DNA of 41,739 nt from an uncultured Clostridia bacterium (GCA_934454585.1 CAKSFP010000024.1:1-41739), one strand, 5' to 3'. Shown: positions 16,099 to 24,745, numbered from the stretch's first letter. Notes: a model not told the origin generated them from the sequence alone. Program-made: numbers and translations.

Positions 16099-16127
16099 TT
16101 GACATTGAGTATAACATTTGATATAAT
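16099..16127 (+). promoter_or_regulatory. Consensus promoter with palindromic operators for the HTH-DUF3990 module
   Basis: Perfect TTGACA (16099-16104), 17 bases, perfect TATAAT (16122-16127). Two overlapping inverted repeats flank it: ACATT/AATGT at 16114-16129 over the -10, and ATAACATT (16111-16118) with AATGTTAT (16141-16148). This is the layout expected for autorepression by the gene's own HTH domain. Confidence 0.8.
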
Positions 16128-16166
16128 GTGATATATAGATAATGTTATATAAATTGAGGCTGAATA

Positions 16167-17042
16167 ATGAAAGATATAATAAAAGAAATACGGTTACAAC
16201 TGAAAATGAGTCAGAGCGACTTTGCAGATTGTCTGGATGTATCATTTGCGACAGTCAACCGATGGGAAAACGGGCGTGCGATTCCGACGCAGCTTGCACA
16301 GTCAAAGCTTTATGAATTGTGCCGCAAGAGAAAAGTGTCGGTTTACAAAATGATTTTAGACAAAATAGCGAAAATCGCCGCCGACATAGAACCAAAAGAT
16401 AACCGAATACTGCTGTATCACGGCTCAAAATCAGGAATATCGGGAGACATTGCACCCAAAAGCCGCCGTCAATGCGACTTCGGCAAGGGATTTTACATGG
16501 GAACGGACCCGAGTCAGCCGCTTACGCTCATTTGTGATTTTGACGAATCCAAATTCTACATTGTATCCGCAGACATTAACAAACTGCAAAAACTTGAAGT
16601 TGGTGTCGGCATGGAATGGGCGATGCTTGTTGCGTACAACCGCGGAAAAATGGAAATGATAAAAAACACTGCCCTCTACAACAAATACCGCGCCATGATG
16701 ACGGACAAGGATTTAATAATCGGCAGTATAGCGGACGACAGAATGTTTTATGTCATAGACAACTTTTTTATCGGCAACATTACCGATGTTGCCCTTGTCA
16801 ACTGCCTCTCTGCGCTGAACCTCGGCAAACAATATGTTGCGGTGTCGCAAAAGGCTTGCGATGCGATCAACATTGAAAGCGAAATAACGCTTTCTCACCT
16901 CGAAAGGCTCGCCATACGCAGCGTTGCGGCAGGCAACAGGGAAAACGGAATTTCGCTTGCAAACGATATATGCAAAAAGAACCGCCGCGACGGCAAATTC
17001 TTTGATGAAATTCTCGACGACGCGAAAGGAGAAATCCTATGA
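16167..17042 (+). CDS. HTH (XRE) domain fused to a DUF3990-type ADP-ribosyltransferase-like domain; probable toxin
   Basis: A 291-residue protein. Residues 1-60 are a Cro/C1-type HTH (IRLQLKMSQSDFADCLDVSF, ATVNRWENGRAIP). From about residue 80 the sequence fits DUF3990: ILLYHGSKSGISGDI, then CDFGKGFYMGTDPSQPLTLI, motifs related to ADP-ribosyltransferases (the H and G-x-GFY elements bind NAD in such folds). GAGG lies seven bases before ATG 16167, and a consensus promoter with palindromes stands in front. The next gene overlaps by ATGA. I infer a toxin-antitoxin or defence module in which one chain combines DNA binding and the catalytic domain. The catalytic Glu cannot be fixed by eye, and activity is unproven. 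Confidence 0.72.
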   Translation: MKDIIKEIRLQLKMSQSDFADCLDVSFATVNRWENGRAIPTQLAQSKLYELCRKRKVSVYKMILDKIAKIAADIEPKDNRILLYHGSKSGISGDIAPKSRRQCDFGKGFYMGTDPSQPLTLICDFDESKFYIVSADINKLQKLEVGVGMEWAMLVAYNRGKMEMIKNTALYNKYRAMMTDKDLIIGSIADDRMFYVIDNFFIGNITDVALVNCLSALNLGKQYVAVSQKACDAINIESEITLSHLERLAIRSVAAGNRENGISLANDICKKNRRDGKFFDEILDDAKGEIL

Positions 17043-17482
17043 CCGAAGAATTGCGATTAAAACTCTGCGACATTCAGGGCAGACTTTTTGAGCTGTCCGC
17101 CCAAAACGGATATCCGAGCGCCCCGTTTATCAAAGCGTTTATGAACTCGAAAACGGCAAAATATCTGGACTCGCCGTATAATCGTATGCAATGGGCGGGC
17201 GAAGAATATCTCCTTGATGAGATTATATCGGCAAATCCTGATATTCTCTCGGCAAACGGAGAAATATTTTCCGTTGATATCATGTACTGGATCGGATATA
17301 TATATCGCTACTGGGGTTTTTATACCGGCGAGAGCAGCGCAAAAATTTTCAAGCAAGCGCCGTCATCTGCCATGAACCGCAATTATATGATGTTTCACAC
17401 TATGGATCCGTCGCTTGCGATTGATGACCTGAAAGAAATTTATAACCAAAGACATAACAAACAGTCAAAAAAACACGGCTGA
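17039..17482 (+). CDS. Small partner protein of the DUF3990 gene; putative antitoxin or cofactor
   Basis: A 147-residue soluble, acidic-to-neutral protein with no signal peptide. Its ATG overlaps the stop of the upstream gene (ATGA, 17039-17042), so the two are translated together. Motifs that look conserved are FIKAFMNSKTAKYLDSPYNR, YIYRYWGFYTGESSAKIF and NYMMFHTMDPSLAIDDLKEI. I recall similar small proteins beside DUF3990 genes in Clostridia but cannot name the family with certainty (DUF3791-like is one possibility). The AAAGGAG within the end of the upstream gene serves as ribosome binding site. Its stop codon falls inside the 40-base hairpin repeat at 17476-17515. Confidence 0.65.
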   Translation: MTEELRLKLCDIQGRLFELSAQNGYPSAPFIKAFMNSKTAKYLDSPYNRMQWAGEEYLLDEIISANPDILSANGEIFSVDIMYWIGYIYRYWGFYTGESSAKIFKQAPSSAMNRNYMMFHTMDPSLAIDDLKEIYNQRHNKQSKKHG

Positions 17483-17515
17483 CCGCAAGTGAGTTTAATC
17501 ACAAGCGGCAAGCCG
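17476..17515. terminator. 40-bp hairpin, copy 1 (identical to 21237-21276)
   Basis: Nested stems CGGCT/AGCCG, CCGC/GCGG and GTGA/TCAC form one imperfect hairpin between convergent genes. On the minus strand it is followed by GTGTTTTTTTG, so it should best end the SLH gene at 17546-19243. The same 40 bases recur unchanged at 21237-21276. Confidence 0.75.
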
Positions 17516-17545
17516 TTTTCAAAACTTCAATTCTGTTTCGGCGTG

Positions 17546-19243
17546 TTATTCATTTTCTTTAATAATTCTAAATGCTTTTGCTGATGTATCATAGAAAATT
17601 ATATTATCATTTGATACAATAAGTTTTATGTCTGCATCTGAAAAACTCAATCCCGTTCTATCTTTAACTTCTATATCATTAATAGAAATTTCATCAAGCT
17701 CTTTACCACTATAATTACAAGTTTTTATAGCGCCATTTTTGAAATAAATAACTCTATTATCAACAACAGCCGATGCATAGAATGTTTTTTTCCATTTGTC
17801 ATCTTCGTCCCTTTCTCCGTTAATTACCTTCCACAGTATTTCACACCTTACAAAATCATAGCAAATGAATGCACAGTAACCTCTATAAGTTGATTTTCCC
17901 AACCAATATATCTTGTTGTCCTTTTCAAAATATGTGCAAATCGGAAATCCGTCCTCGCCAATATTGCCGAAATATGTCACACAATCTTTTGCTTCATATT
18001 CCGTTGCGTCTATAAAATAATTACCATAATGATTATTACTCATTGATGCTATGAAATCGCCATTTTCTAAAACACCCTTAACATATAGCCATCGGAAGTT
18101 ATCTGTAAGTTTTTCAGCCTTCCCGTCATCTTTAATCAAATATAGGTACGAATTATTAACTTCGATTGCTGAATTTACTTCATTGTACGCACCTGCCACA
18201 AGCAATCCGCCACGGGTATTATCCCAACAAATACTTGTAATCTTAAAATCCGAAAGTGTCATTTCGTCATTATCAACCGTAAAATCACTAGAAGTTGCCA
18301 TAGTTTCGGTCTCACCGTTTGCAATGTCGGCTTTTCCTATTTCACTGCCGTCTGTATAGTAAATGCTTTTGCCGTCATCTGTAAAGTTGCAAACTCCCTT
18401 TGCCTTAAACAGCGTGTCCACCGCATACGGCTTTTTAACCGGTTCAAGTTCTTCCTCTTGCGGCTCATCATTTGTTATTTCTGTTTTAGGTTCTTCTGAT
18501 TTAGTTTCTGTTTTCTTAGTTTCTTGTTTTGGTTCTTCATATTTCGGTTCTGCTTGTTTTGCGTAGTCCTCGTTACTTTTGCTTGTATCGCTTGTTATAG
18601 GCGTTGTCGGAGTTGTTGTTACTTTGTCAGCGTTACCGTGTTTGAAAGCTCTGTACATCAGTGTTGCTGCTTCGGCTCTTGTTAGGGTGTCTTGTCCTCT
18701 GAAAGTGTTATCTTCAAAGCCGGAAATCAAATTATTTTTTATTGCTACTGCTACATAGCCTTTTGCATAATTTGATATGCTGTCTACATCTCTGAAAGTG
18801 TTTAAGTAACTGTAATCAACATCGCTCAAATCATAGCCTTTGAGTTTTACCATTGCTACTGTTACATCCTCTCTTGTTGCTGCCTGGTCGGGACGGTATG
18901 AACCGTCTGAATATCCTGTTAAATAATTTTTAGCTGTGTTAATATAGCTGTTTGCCCAGTGCCCGTTTGTATCGGTAAAATATGCGCCATTATCGTTAAT
19001 ACTAAGACCTGCAGCTGTTACCATCATCTTTGCCCATTCAGATCGCAGAACTATGTTTTCAGGCTTAAAACTGCCGTCCTCATAGCCCTTGATTACTCCG
19101 CGCTCCGCCAAATCCGCTATGTACTCAAAACCCCAATAATCTTTGGAAACATCCCAAAATTTCTGTGCATAGTCACGCGCAAATGTTGCATTTGCCGTGC
19201 ACAATATCAATACTGCCAAAATTACCGTTAATAATCTTTTCAT
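17546..19243 (-). CDS. Secreted SLH-domain protein with C-terminal propeller-like region
   Basis: A 565-residue exported protein. MKRLLTVILAVLILCTANA is a clear signal peptide. Three SLH repeats follow: FWDVSKDYWGFEYIADLAER (about 30-80), FTDTNGHWANSYINTAKNYL (about 90-140) and FRDVDSISNYAKGYVAVAIK (about 155-205). A long Lys/Glu/Pro/Thr-rich linker (about 215-275) leads to a region of WYY-containing strands (SIYYTDGSEIGKADIANGE, KIYWLGKSTYRGY, VIYFKNGAI), suggesting a DUF5050-like beta-propeller. SLH repeats hold proteins to wall polysaccharides. ATG 19243 has AAAGGAT eight bases upstream; a TTG two codons earlier is less likely. The ligand of the C-terminal part is unknown. Confidence 0.85.
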   Translation of the reverse strand: MKRLLTVILAVLILCTANATFARDYAQKFWDVSKDYWGFEYIADLAERGVIKGYEDGSFKPENIVLRSEWAKMMVTAAGLSINDNGAYFTDTNGHWANSYINTAKNYLTGYSDGSYRPDQAATREDVTVAMVKLKGYDLSDVDYSYLNTFRDVDSISNYAKGYVAVAIKNNLISGFEDNTFRGQDTLTRAEAATLMYRAFKHGNADKVTTTPTTPITSDTSKSNEDYAKQAEPKYEEPKQETKKTETKSEEPKTEITNDEPQEEELEPVKKPYAVDTLFKAKGVCNFTDDGKSIYYTDGSEIGKADIANGETETMATSSDFTVDNDEMTLSDFKITSICWDNTRGGLLVAGAYNEVNSAIEVNNSYLYLIKDDGKAEKLTDNFRWLYVKGVLENGDFIASMSNNHYGNYFIDATEYEAKDCVTYFGNIGEDGFPICTYFEKDNKIYWLGKSTYRGYCAFICYDFVRCEILWKVINGERDEDDKWKKTFYASAVVDNRVIYFKNGAIKTCNYSGKELDEISINDIEVKDRTGLSFSDADIKLIVSNDNIIFYDTSAKAFRIIKENE

Positions 19244-19333
19244 GTTCAAAATCCTTTCATTACATAAAATGCCGTCACAATGAAGTGGCGCCTTAGTAAT
19301 CCGCTAATGGTAAGTTGCCTATTGCCTTACTCA

Positions 19334-19474
19334 CTAAAACCTTACAAATGTGCATATGATTGCAAGAACAATCATAATCACCAAAATACTCGCCGTAGCA
19401 AATGTTCTCGGTATGATTTTCATAATCAGTAATGCTATGTATATTCCCAAAGCATACATAAAAATAATTCCCAT
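19334..19474 (-). CDS. 46-residue small membrane protein
   Basis: This short gene is easily missed. It encodes MGIIFMYALGIYIALLIMKI, then IPRTFATASI, then LVIMIVLAIICTFVRF: two hydrophobic helices joined by a short basic turn. The ribosome binding site is excellent (GAGGAGGTGAT, nine bases before ATG 19474). A TATAAT lies further upstream at 19520-19525 on the minus strand with a weak -35. It stands between the zinc-ribbon protein and the SLH gene, all on the minus strand. I do not recognise a family. Possible roles are a membrane-associated regulator peptide or a type I toxin-like peptide; neither is shown. Confidence 0.6.
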   Translation of the reverse strand: MGIIFMYALGIYIALLIMKIIPRTFATASILVIMIVLAIICTFVRF

Positions 19475-19584
19475 GGCATATCACCTCCTCGCTATAATTT
19501 CTCGTGTCTGATTGAAAAACATTATATGTTTCACGGCTGTTTCGTGGTGTCATTGAAATGCAACAACCGGTGTACACCTATAAT

Positions 19585-20577
19585 TTAATATTTTGTCAAT
19601 ACGCTCACTTCATTCGGAAACAGCTTCAGAGCAATCCCCAATTTAGAAGGATTATCAATATCTGCAAAACAATAATACGATGAACCATAGAAATTAAGTT
19701 CGTAAAATGCATAGTTTATACCATTACGCTTTTCGAGATTCAAATACTTCCATGTACCGCCTCTGATAGCGCGTCCATATAGATCAATCTCACCCAAAAG
19801 CCCCTTTACCTCGCTGCCATCGAATGCACTACCGGCAGATTGATCATAATCCTTAAGCAAATTGGCTGACATATGTCCACCTTTTTCAAAAGTGTATATC
19901 ACGCCGGTTGGTTTTTTCCATGTGCCGACAATTATATTATCTGCTTTTTCCCTGGCAACCTTGTGCACTATGCTGTTTTTAATTTCCTCGGCATGCGTCT
20001 TGGTGTCCTCTGAAACATAGATATTGCCTATGATTTTTTCTAACTTATCATATGCCGTGAGCACATCATCATTTTTTATATCCCTTTCCGCCATTTCAAT
20101 ATATGATAACGCATGATTCTCCAAAGATTGTTTCATGTCATATACATATCGACCATTTGGATAAAACTCAAGATATGTTTCACAATCGGAGATATCAAAA
20201 TCTTCAGAATCCCGCTCATTGTACATTTTTGTTGTTATTACTTCTTCCAATTCGTCAGCTTTTTCGGAATACCTATCGCTTATATCGGCATAATCATCTC
20301 TAAAATCCTCCAGGTCGTTTAATGCCATATAAAAATCATTATCTTCAAGTTCCGCCAGAATACCGTCGTATACTGCATCGACCTCATTATCAAGTTTAGC
20401 CTGTTCATTCACAATGACAAATACGATAATCAAAATAATAACGACTATGGCACCGACTACCCATTTAGCTGCTTTGCTCGAGTGCAACAAAGGGTTTTCA
20501 TAAACCGCGGAACCACATCCGTCGCACATCACCTCGGAATCACTTAATTCTCTGCCGCATTTTTTACACTTAATCAT
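19585..20577 (-). CDS. Zinc-ribbon membrane-anchored protein of unknown function
   Basis: The 330-residue protein starts with a zinc ribbon (CKKCGRELSDSEVMCDGCG, residues 4-22), followed by one transmembrane helix (AAKWVVGAIVVIILIIVFVI, about 36-56) and a long extracytoplasmic part. That part is helical and acidic up to about residue 215 (repeated D/E-rich helices, reminiscent of TPR-like repeats) and ends in a beta-rich region (NIIVGTWKKPTGVIYTFEKG) similar to the lipocalin-like domains found in other proteins of this zinc-ribbon class. GGGAGGAAAAG lies before ATG 20577. Function is unknown. A surface or stress-sensing role is only inferred from topology. Confidence 0.75.
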   Translation of the reverse strand: MIKCKKCGRELSDSEVMCDGCGSAVYENPLLHSSKAAKWVVGAIVVIILIIVFVIVNEQAKLDNEVDAVYDGILAELEDNDFYMALNDLEDFRDDYADISDRYSEKADELEEVITTKMYNERDSEDFDISDCETYLEFYPNGRYVYDMKQSLENHALSYIEMAERDIKNDDVLTAYDKLEKIIGNIYVSEDTKTHAEEIKNSIVHKVAREKADNIIVGTWKKPTGVIYTFEKGGHMSANLLKDYDQSAGSAFDGSEVKGLLGEIDLYGRAIRGGTWKYLNLEKRNGINYAFYELNFYGSSYYCFADIDNPSKLGIALKLFPNEVSVLTKY

Positions 20578-20803
20578 TTTACTTTTCCTCCCAAAAAATT
20601 TATATCAAGCGTTTTTCGCATGATAATTCTCAAGAACCCGACACATACATCTTCTGTTCGCCGTTCACACTAAATTCAATTGCCTGACTTTAATCATTAT
20701 AGCGTAGTTATTGGATTAAAAATGGAACACAAGTTGATTTTTTGTGCGAATATCTGTACAAGAGCGTAGCAAATTTCTTTCTTTTTTTATGATGATACCA
20801 CAT

Positions 20804-20864
20804 TTTTGTCTATATGTCAAATATTTTGTCTATTTGTACATGACATACTGTATGTGGTTATAAT
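20804..20864 (+). promoter_or_regulatory. Control region of the XRE gene: direct repeats, palindrome and -10
   Basis: TTTTGTCTATATGT (20804-20817) and TTTTGTCTATTTGT (20824-20837) are direct repeats 20 bases apart. ACATAC-T-GTATGT (20843-20855) is a perfect palindrome, and TATAAT lies at 20859-20864 without a clear -35. This fits autoregulation by the XRE protein. The remaining gap 20578-20803 shows only a possible minus-strand TATAAT (20701-20696). Confidence 0.5.
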
Positions 20865-20888
20865 AAAATATAGTTTGAGGTGGTTTGT

Positions 20889-21224
20889 TTGAAAAATATT
20901 GATTACATTAAGTTAGGAAAAAATATTCGTTCCAAACGGCTTATGTCCGGACTTACCATGGAGCAACTCGCGGAGAAATGCTATATTTCAACCGGATTTT
21001 TGGGGCACATAGAAAACGGCAACCGTGCACCGTCGCTTGACACGCTGTTTGCTATTGCAAATGCACTTGACTGCGGTATCGACAGTCTTATTTACGACTT
21101 CGATGCAACCAATTGCGATGTACCAAACGAGGTTTTTGAATATATAAAAAAACAATCACCCGAAAACAGTAAAAAATTCTACAACCTTATGAAATTACTC
21201 GCTGAACATATAAATGAATTTTAG
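20889..21224 (+). CDS. XRE-family transcriptional regulator
   Basis: A 111-residue regulator with a Cro/C1 helix-turn-helix (LGKNIRSKRLMSGLTMEQLA, then EKCYISTGFLGHIENGNRAP) and a short C-terminal helical tail (PENSKKFYNLMKLLAEHIN). The frame is open from GTG 20880, but the GAGG needed as ribosome binding site lies at 20877-20880, so TTG 20889, eight bases beyond it, is the likely start. Direct repeats and a palindrome in its own promoter suggest autoregulation. No partner gene follows; the gene ends at the second copy of the 40-base hairpin. Targets are unknown. Confidence 0.82.
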   Translation: MKNIDYIKLGKNIRSKRLMSGLTMEQLAEKCYISTGFLGHIENGNRAPSLDTLFAIANALDCGIDSLIYDFDATNCDVPNEVFEYIKKQSPENSKKFYNLMKLLAEHINEF

Positions 21225-21236
21225 ATATATAAAAAA

Positions 21237-21276
21237 CGGCTGACCGCAAGTGAGTTTAATCACAAGCGGCAAGCCG
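21237..21276. terminator. 40-bp hairpin, copy 2 (identical to 17476-17515)
   Basis: Same 40 bases as copy 1, again between convergent genes. On the minus strand it is followed by GTTTTTTATAT, so it probably ends the DUF5696-like gene transcript. Confidence 0.75.
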
Positions 21277-21303
21277 CGTTTTCAAATTGCGCAGTTGTGC
21301 AGA

Positions 21304-22869
21304 TTATTCATCCATAAAATCGTACTGCTTAATGTACTCTGTCTTATAATCGTCATACATTTCCTTAATCTTTGCTACGGTATATCCAAGCTGTTCATCC
21401 GTATCTATAACGAGGTCATCACTGCCGAGCCAATCGGCATTAGCGCAGCCGGTCATAAACTTACTGTAGATGTAAAAACTCGGTCTGCCGCCATAGTCTT
21501 TCAATTTTTTGACGGCAGCGTCACCCTTGATGTTTGCATTCACGGTTGCTGTGGACGGGTTATACAAAATTATGCCGTGATAAACCGATTCATAAAAAGG
21601 TATCTCCTCGTCAAACAAATCGTTATCAAAATCCGGGAAATTCACATAAAGCGCATAATCAAGATATTTCGCCATGAAATCAAACGCTCCCTCGGACGCA
21701 AAACCACCGAATTCACGGTGACACAGACGCATTATCTCCTCATAACATTCAAGGGTTTTTGCCTTGTGCGACGGGTGGTTGCGATCATAGCACTCGCGCA
21801 GGGGCACAACCGACATGACATCTATATAGTGCAGTCCCCTAAACCCAAGCTGCGCCACGCGCGGCAAATCCGCCTTTGCATACTCGAGCGCCTTTACCGG
21901 GCAGAGGTTATACATTCTGCCGCCGCTCCATGCCGCCGGGTTTACACTTAGACTGCCGTCCGATTTCTTGCACACTATATCCTCGGAAAAGCTGTCCGCT
22001 ATGTTATAACAATCCGTACTGTTGGTATGGCAGACTATCTGATATCCGTTAGTCTTGGCATATGATATCAGGCTGCGCAGTTTTTCTTCGCCGCCGAGTT
22101 TTTCCTCAACGGGAAAAAGCTGCGGATATCTGCCGTCGTGTCCGCTCTTGTTCCAGCCGACAAGGCAAATCTGCGCCTTGTCCACACCCTGTGCCTTAAG
22201 TTCATCAATCAAATCTTTCACGCGGTCGAAAGTACAGGCAATGTGCATCTTGGGTTCATTCTCAACCGTCTGTTCAAGCACTGTCGCCGGGGCGGGTTTC
22301 CACGCCATGCGAATGCGAATCTCGGGCGCCTCCACGGCATATTTGAGATATTCATTCGTCTTTGCCCTCTCTCTGAGCGGCACGCAAGCGCCTCTGCCGA
22401 GCTGATATTCACGGTAGATTTTCGCCATCTCACGATATCCGTCATTCATTCCGAGCGGAACTATGTCAAACGCAATGTCCTCATCCAAGCCGAAATCGGT
22501 TATCTCAAATCTCAGTTTGAGATAATATCTGCCGTCTTTAACCCCGACAACCACATAGAAATTCTGCGCCGCCCCCTTGACTATGCCGAGTGCGCAATAC
22601 AACCCCGTCTTTATGCCGACAATGGGCATAAGGTCTTGCTTAAACGCAAACTCACAGTCACAGTGCGGCGTAAATTTGCAAAGATAACTTCCCTTTTTCC
22701 CGCAATCCGCAACAGCATACCAACCGTCCGAGCCGATATCGGCGCAAAACATCTCGTCGCTGATGTCAATATATTTCGCATTGCTTCTGATATCAGATTT
22801 GTCGATTGTATATGAATTGCCCGACACATGAATATCATATTTTCTGTCCAAATCATCCGAAACTCTCAA
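21304..22869 (-). CDS. DUF5696-like protein with glycosidase-type TIM barrel (GH101-related)
   Basis: A 521-residue protein without a signal peptide. The N-terminal 150 residues are beta-rich (FYVVVGVKDGRYYLKLRFEI). The remainder looks like a TIM barrel related to endo-alpha-N-acetylgalactosaminidases, with acidic residues in barrel-type positions: ICLVGWNKSGHDGRYPQLFP, IVCHTNSTDCYNIA, LGFRGLHYIDVMSVVPLREC, FGGFASEGAFDFMAKYLDYA and PFYESVYHGIILYNPSTATV. I assign it to DUF5696 from memory of such motifs, so the class is probable, not certain. No ATG start fits: GGAGGT precedes TTG 22869 by six bases, so TTG is proposed. It overlaps the upstream Fe-S gene by 17 bases and is the last gene of that operon. 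The substrate is unknown. Confidence 0.65.
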   Translation of the reverse strand: MRVSDDLDRKYDIHVSGNSYTIDKSDIRSNAKYIDISDEMFCADIGSDGWYAVADCGKKGSYLCKFTPHCDCEFAFKQDLMPIVGIKTGLYCALGIVKGAAQNFYVVVGVKDGRYYLKLRFEITDFGLDEDIAFDIVPLGMNDGYREMAKIYREYQLGRGACVPLRERAKTNEYLKYAVEAPEIRIRMAWKPAPATVLEQTVENEPKMHIACTFDRVKDLIDELKAQGVDKAQICLVGWNKSGHDGRYPQLFPVEEKLGGEEKLRSLISYAKTNGYQIVCHTNSTDCYNIADSFSEDIVCKKSDGSLSVNPAAWSGGRMYNLCPVKALEYAKADLPRVAQLGFRGLHYIDVMSVVPLRECYDRNHPSHKAKTLECYEEIMRLCHREFGGFASEGAFDFMAKYLDYALYVNFPDFDNDLFDEEIPFYESVYHGIILYNPSTATVNANIKGDAAVKKLKDYGGRPSFYIYSKFMTGCANADWLGSDDLVIDTDEQLGYTVAKIKEMYDDYKTEYIKQYDFMDE

Positions 22870-23788
22870 TGTCAAACCTCCATTCGTCTCTTTTCCTGAA
22901 CGGCGTCTTAAACTTTCTTTTTAGCACGCCCTTTTCCTCAAGGTGAATATAGCACGCCATGTCGCACGCTCTGCCGCAGATCGAGCACTGATATGCGTGC
23001 TGAGCCGGCGGATAGAAATATATGCGGTCAAGGATTTTCTTTGCTGTCTCGGGCGTAACCTTTGCCTCACCGGCAATTATCTCGAGTCTGTTGTCAAATC
23101 CGTCGAATGCCTCGGGCGGCATAAAAGGATTTTTGGTGCCGTTAGCACCGTTATAATATACCGCACACTGCCACGGGTCAATGCTGCCGTCGTCCGCAAT
23201 TGCCTTGCCGGGACAAGCTTTTTTGCACTTTCCGCATTTGTCGCAAAGGTGCGGCACATACTCGTCCGTCGGCTCAAATTCGGCGTCGGTCAGCACAAAA
23301 CAATATCTTATCATAGGCCCGAAGTCATCATTGAGCAGTGCGCCGTCAAGTCCTCTTTCGCCAAGTCCGCATTTTACTGCGGCGTTTGTGAAATCCATTT
23401 GAATCTCCTGCGGTTTGTCGCGGTACACCGCGTCATAAGCCACCTCGGGATTGGTGCTGTCGTGGGCAGCCATTATCTGCTGATGCCTGCGCTGCGGCAG
23501 AGCGACAAAGCCTTCGCCCTCGAGCGCCATGGCAACTTTGAGCTGAGCCATAGGCATTATGGTCTCCTCCATGTTCTCGACCGCCATGGTGGTGTACTGA
23601 TAATATGTGCTGCCTTCCTCTATGCCGCGGTAGATTCCGCGAAGTATGCGAAAGCCGAGTCCGATAACCGTCTTAACTTCCGGCATAATCTTGAATATTG
23701 CGTCATCGGCGTCAAATCGGTCAGACGGAGCAAAGCCGACAACATCCGCCGCATTTTGTTTTGCGATTTTTATAATCTCATCTCTCAT
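22853..23788 (-). CDS. QueG/reductive-dehalogenase-like Fe-S protein, paralogue 1
   Basis: A 311-residue protein resembling the catalytic plus ferredoxin domains of epoxyqueuosine reductase and reductive dehalogenases. A conserved core (FGPMIRYCFVLTDAEF) is followed by one [4Fe-4S] motif (CDKCGKCKKACPG) and a second Cys group (CSICGRACDMAC). There is no twin-arginine leader, so it is cytoplasmic. True QueG also has a C-terminal HEAT-like part, missing here, so queuosine synthesis is unlikely. A B12 cofactor is usual in the family but cannot be seen in the sequence. It begins one base from the end of paralogue 2 and overlaps the DUF5696-like gene by 17 bases. Confidence 0.75.
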   Translation of the reverse strand: MRDEIIKIAKQNAADVVGFAPSDRFDADDAIFKIMPEVKTVIGLGFRILRGIYRGIEEGSTYYQYTTMAVENMEETIMPMAQLKVAMALEGEGFVALPQRRHQQIMAAHDSTNPEVAYDAVYRDKPQEIQMDFTNAAVKCGLGERGLDGALLNDDFGPMIRYCFVLTDAEFEPTDEYVPHLCDKCGKCKKACPGKAIADDGSIDPWQCAVYYNGANGTKNPFMPPEAFDGFDNRLEIIAGEAKVTPETAKKILDRIYFYPPAQHAYQCSICGRACDMACYIHLEEKGVLKRKFKTPFRKRDEWRFDIESFG

Positions 23789-23789
23789 A

Positions 23790-24680
23790 TCAAAGCTCCC
23801 CCACTATGTGTCTGTAACACGCAATATCGCATTTTCTGCCGCAAAGACACGGCGAATATCCCCACTGCGTATTGGGCAAAAAGTTCATCTCTTTGTAAAT
23901 CTCCCTTGCGGACTTTGCGTCAAATCGCTTTTCGCCGTTTATAATTGCCTCTCTCTCGGGATTACCGCGCAAAAAATCGTCCGTCATAAACGGATTTGAC
24001 TTGTGCGCTCCCTTGTAGTACACACTGCACTGCCATGTGTCGAGTCCGTCCTTGCTCACCGCACCCCCGGGGCACGCTTTTATACACTCTCCGCATTTGT
24101 CGCAAATGCTCTCGGCAAGCGGTTCGTCACACTCAAGCGGCGCATCGGTTATTATGAAACAATAGCGCATAAACGGGCCGTATTTTCTGTTGATGATCTT
24201 GCCGTTCAGCCCCGGTTCACCGAGACCGCACACCTTTGCTGCCTTGCCGAAATCTATGATGACATCCGGCGCCGGTTTTCCGTCCTCAACGGGATCTGAT
24301 ATCAGTTCATATGTATCCACAACCTCGGGATTGGTGGTCTTGTCACCCTTTACGCGCAAATTCGGTATCGCCTTTTGCAGACAGGCGTCATAGCCGTGGT
24401 TTTCTATCATTGCGCCCATTTCCAGCAAAAATATTTCCGCCATTTCCTCGTCAATATACTTAACACCGAGTGTGGTGTAAGTGTACTGTTGATTGCCGTT
24501 CTCCATTGCCTTGTATATGCCGCGCGGCACCGCAAACCCGAACCCGACTATGCATTTTGCCTTCGGCAGTATCATCATCGGGTCGCGCTGAATGTCGTCG
24601 TCCTTATATACCTTGCCGATGGCGCAAACCGTTGCGCCAAGTTCTTTTGCTTTATCCTTTATCATTTTTGCATCAAGCAT
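23790..24680 (-). CDS. QueG/reductive-dehalogenase-like Fe-S protein, paralogue 2
   Basis: A 296-residue paralogue of its downstream neighbour. Shared landmarks in the same order: PKAKCIVGFGFAVPRGIYKA, NPEV, CGLGEPGLNG, YGPFMRYCFIITDAPLECDE, the [4Fe-4S] motif CDKCGECIKACPGGAV, LDTWQCSVYYKGA and CLCGRKCDIACYRH. The frame is open to 24713, but AAGGAGTG stands nine bases before ATG 24680 (MLDAKMIKDKAKELG), where the family N-terminus begins. It may form a hetero-oligomer with the other two copies, or the three may act on related substrates; neither is shown. Confidence 0.75.
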   Translation of the reverse strand: MLDAKMIKDKAKELGATVCAIGKVYKDDDIQRDPMMILPKAKCIVGFGFAVPRGIYKAMENGNQQYTYTTLGVKYIDEEMAEIFLLEMGAMIENHGYDACLQKAIPNLRVKGDKTTNPEVVDTYELISDPVEDGKPAPDVIIDFGKAAKVCGLGEPGLNGKIINRKYGPFMRYCFIITDAPLECDEPLAESICDKCGECIKACPGGAVSKDGLDTWQCSVYYKGAHKSNPFMTDDFLRGNPEREAIINGEKRFDAKSAREIYKEMNFLPNTQWGYSPCLCGRKCDIACYRHIVGEL

Positions 24681-24745
24681 AAAATCACTCCTTAATCTTC
24701 CGCTCGCAGACAAATGAGATAATTATTGAGCTCTCAACCAAAATT

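Noticed and set aside
19293..19577. 94-codon minus-strand frame
   Set aside because: No ribosome binding site and odd composition; the 46-codon ORF in another frame inside it has a strong site and a sensible membrane sequence.
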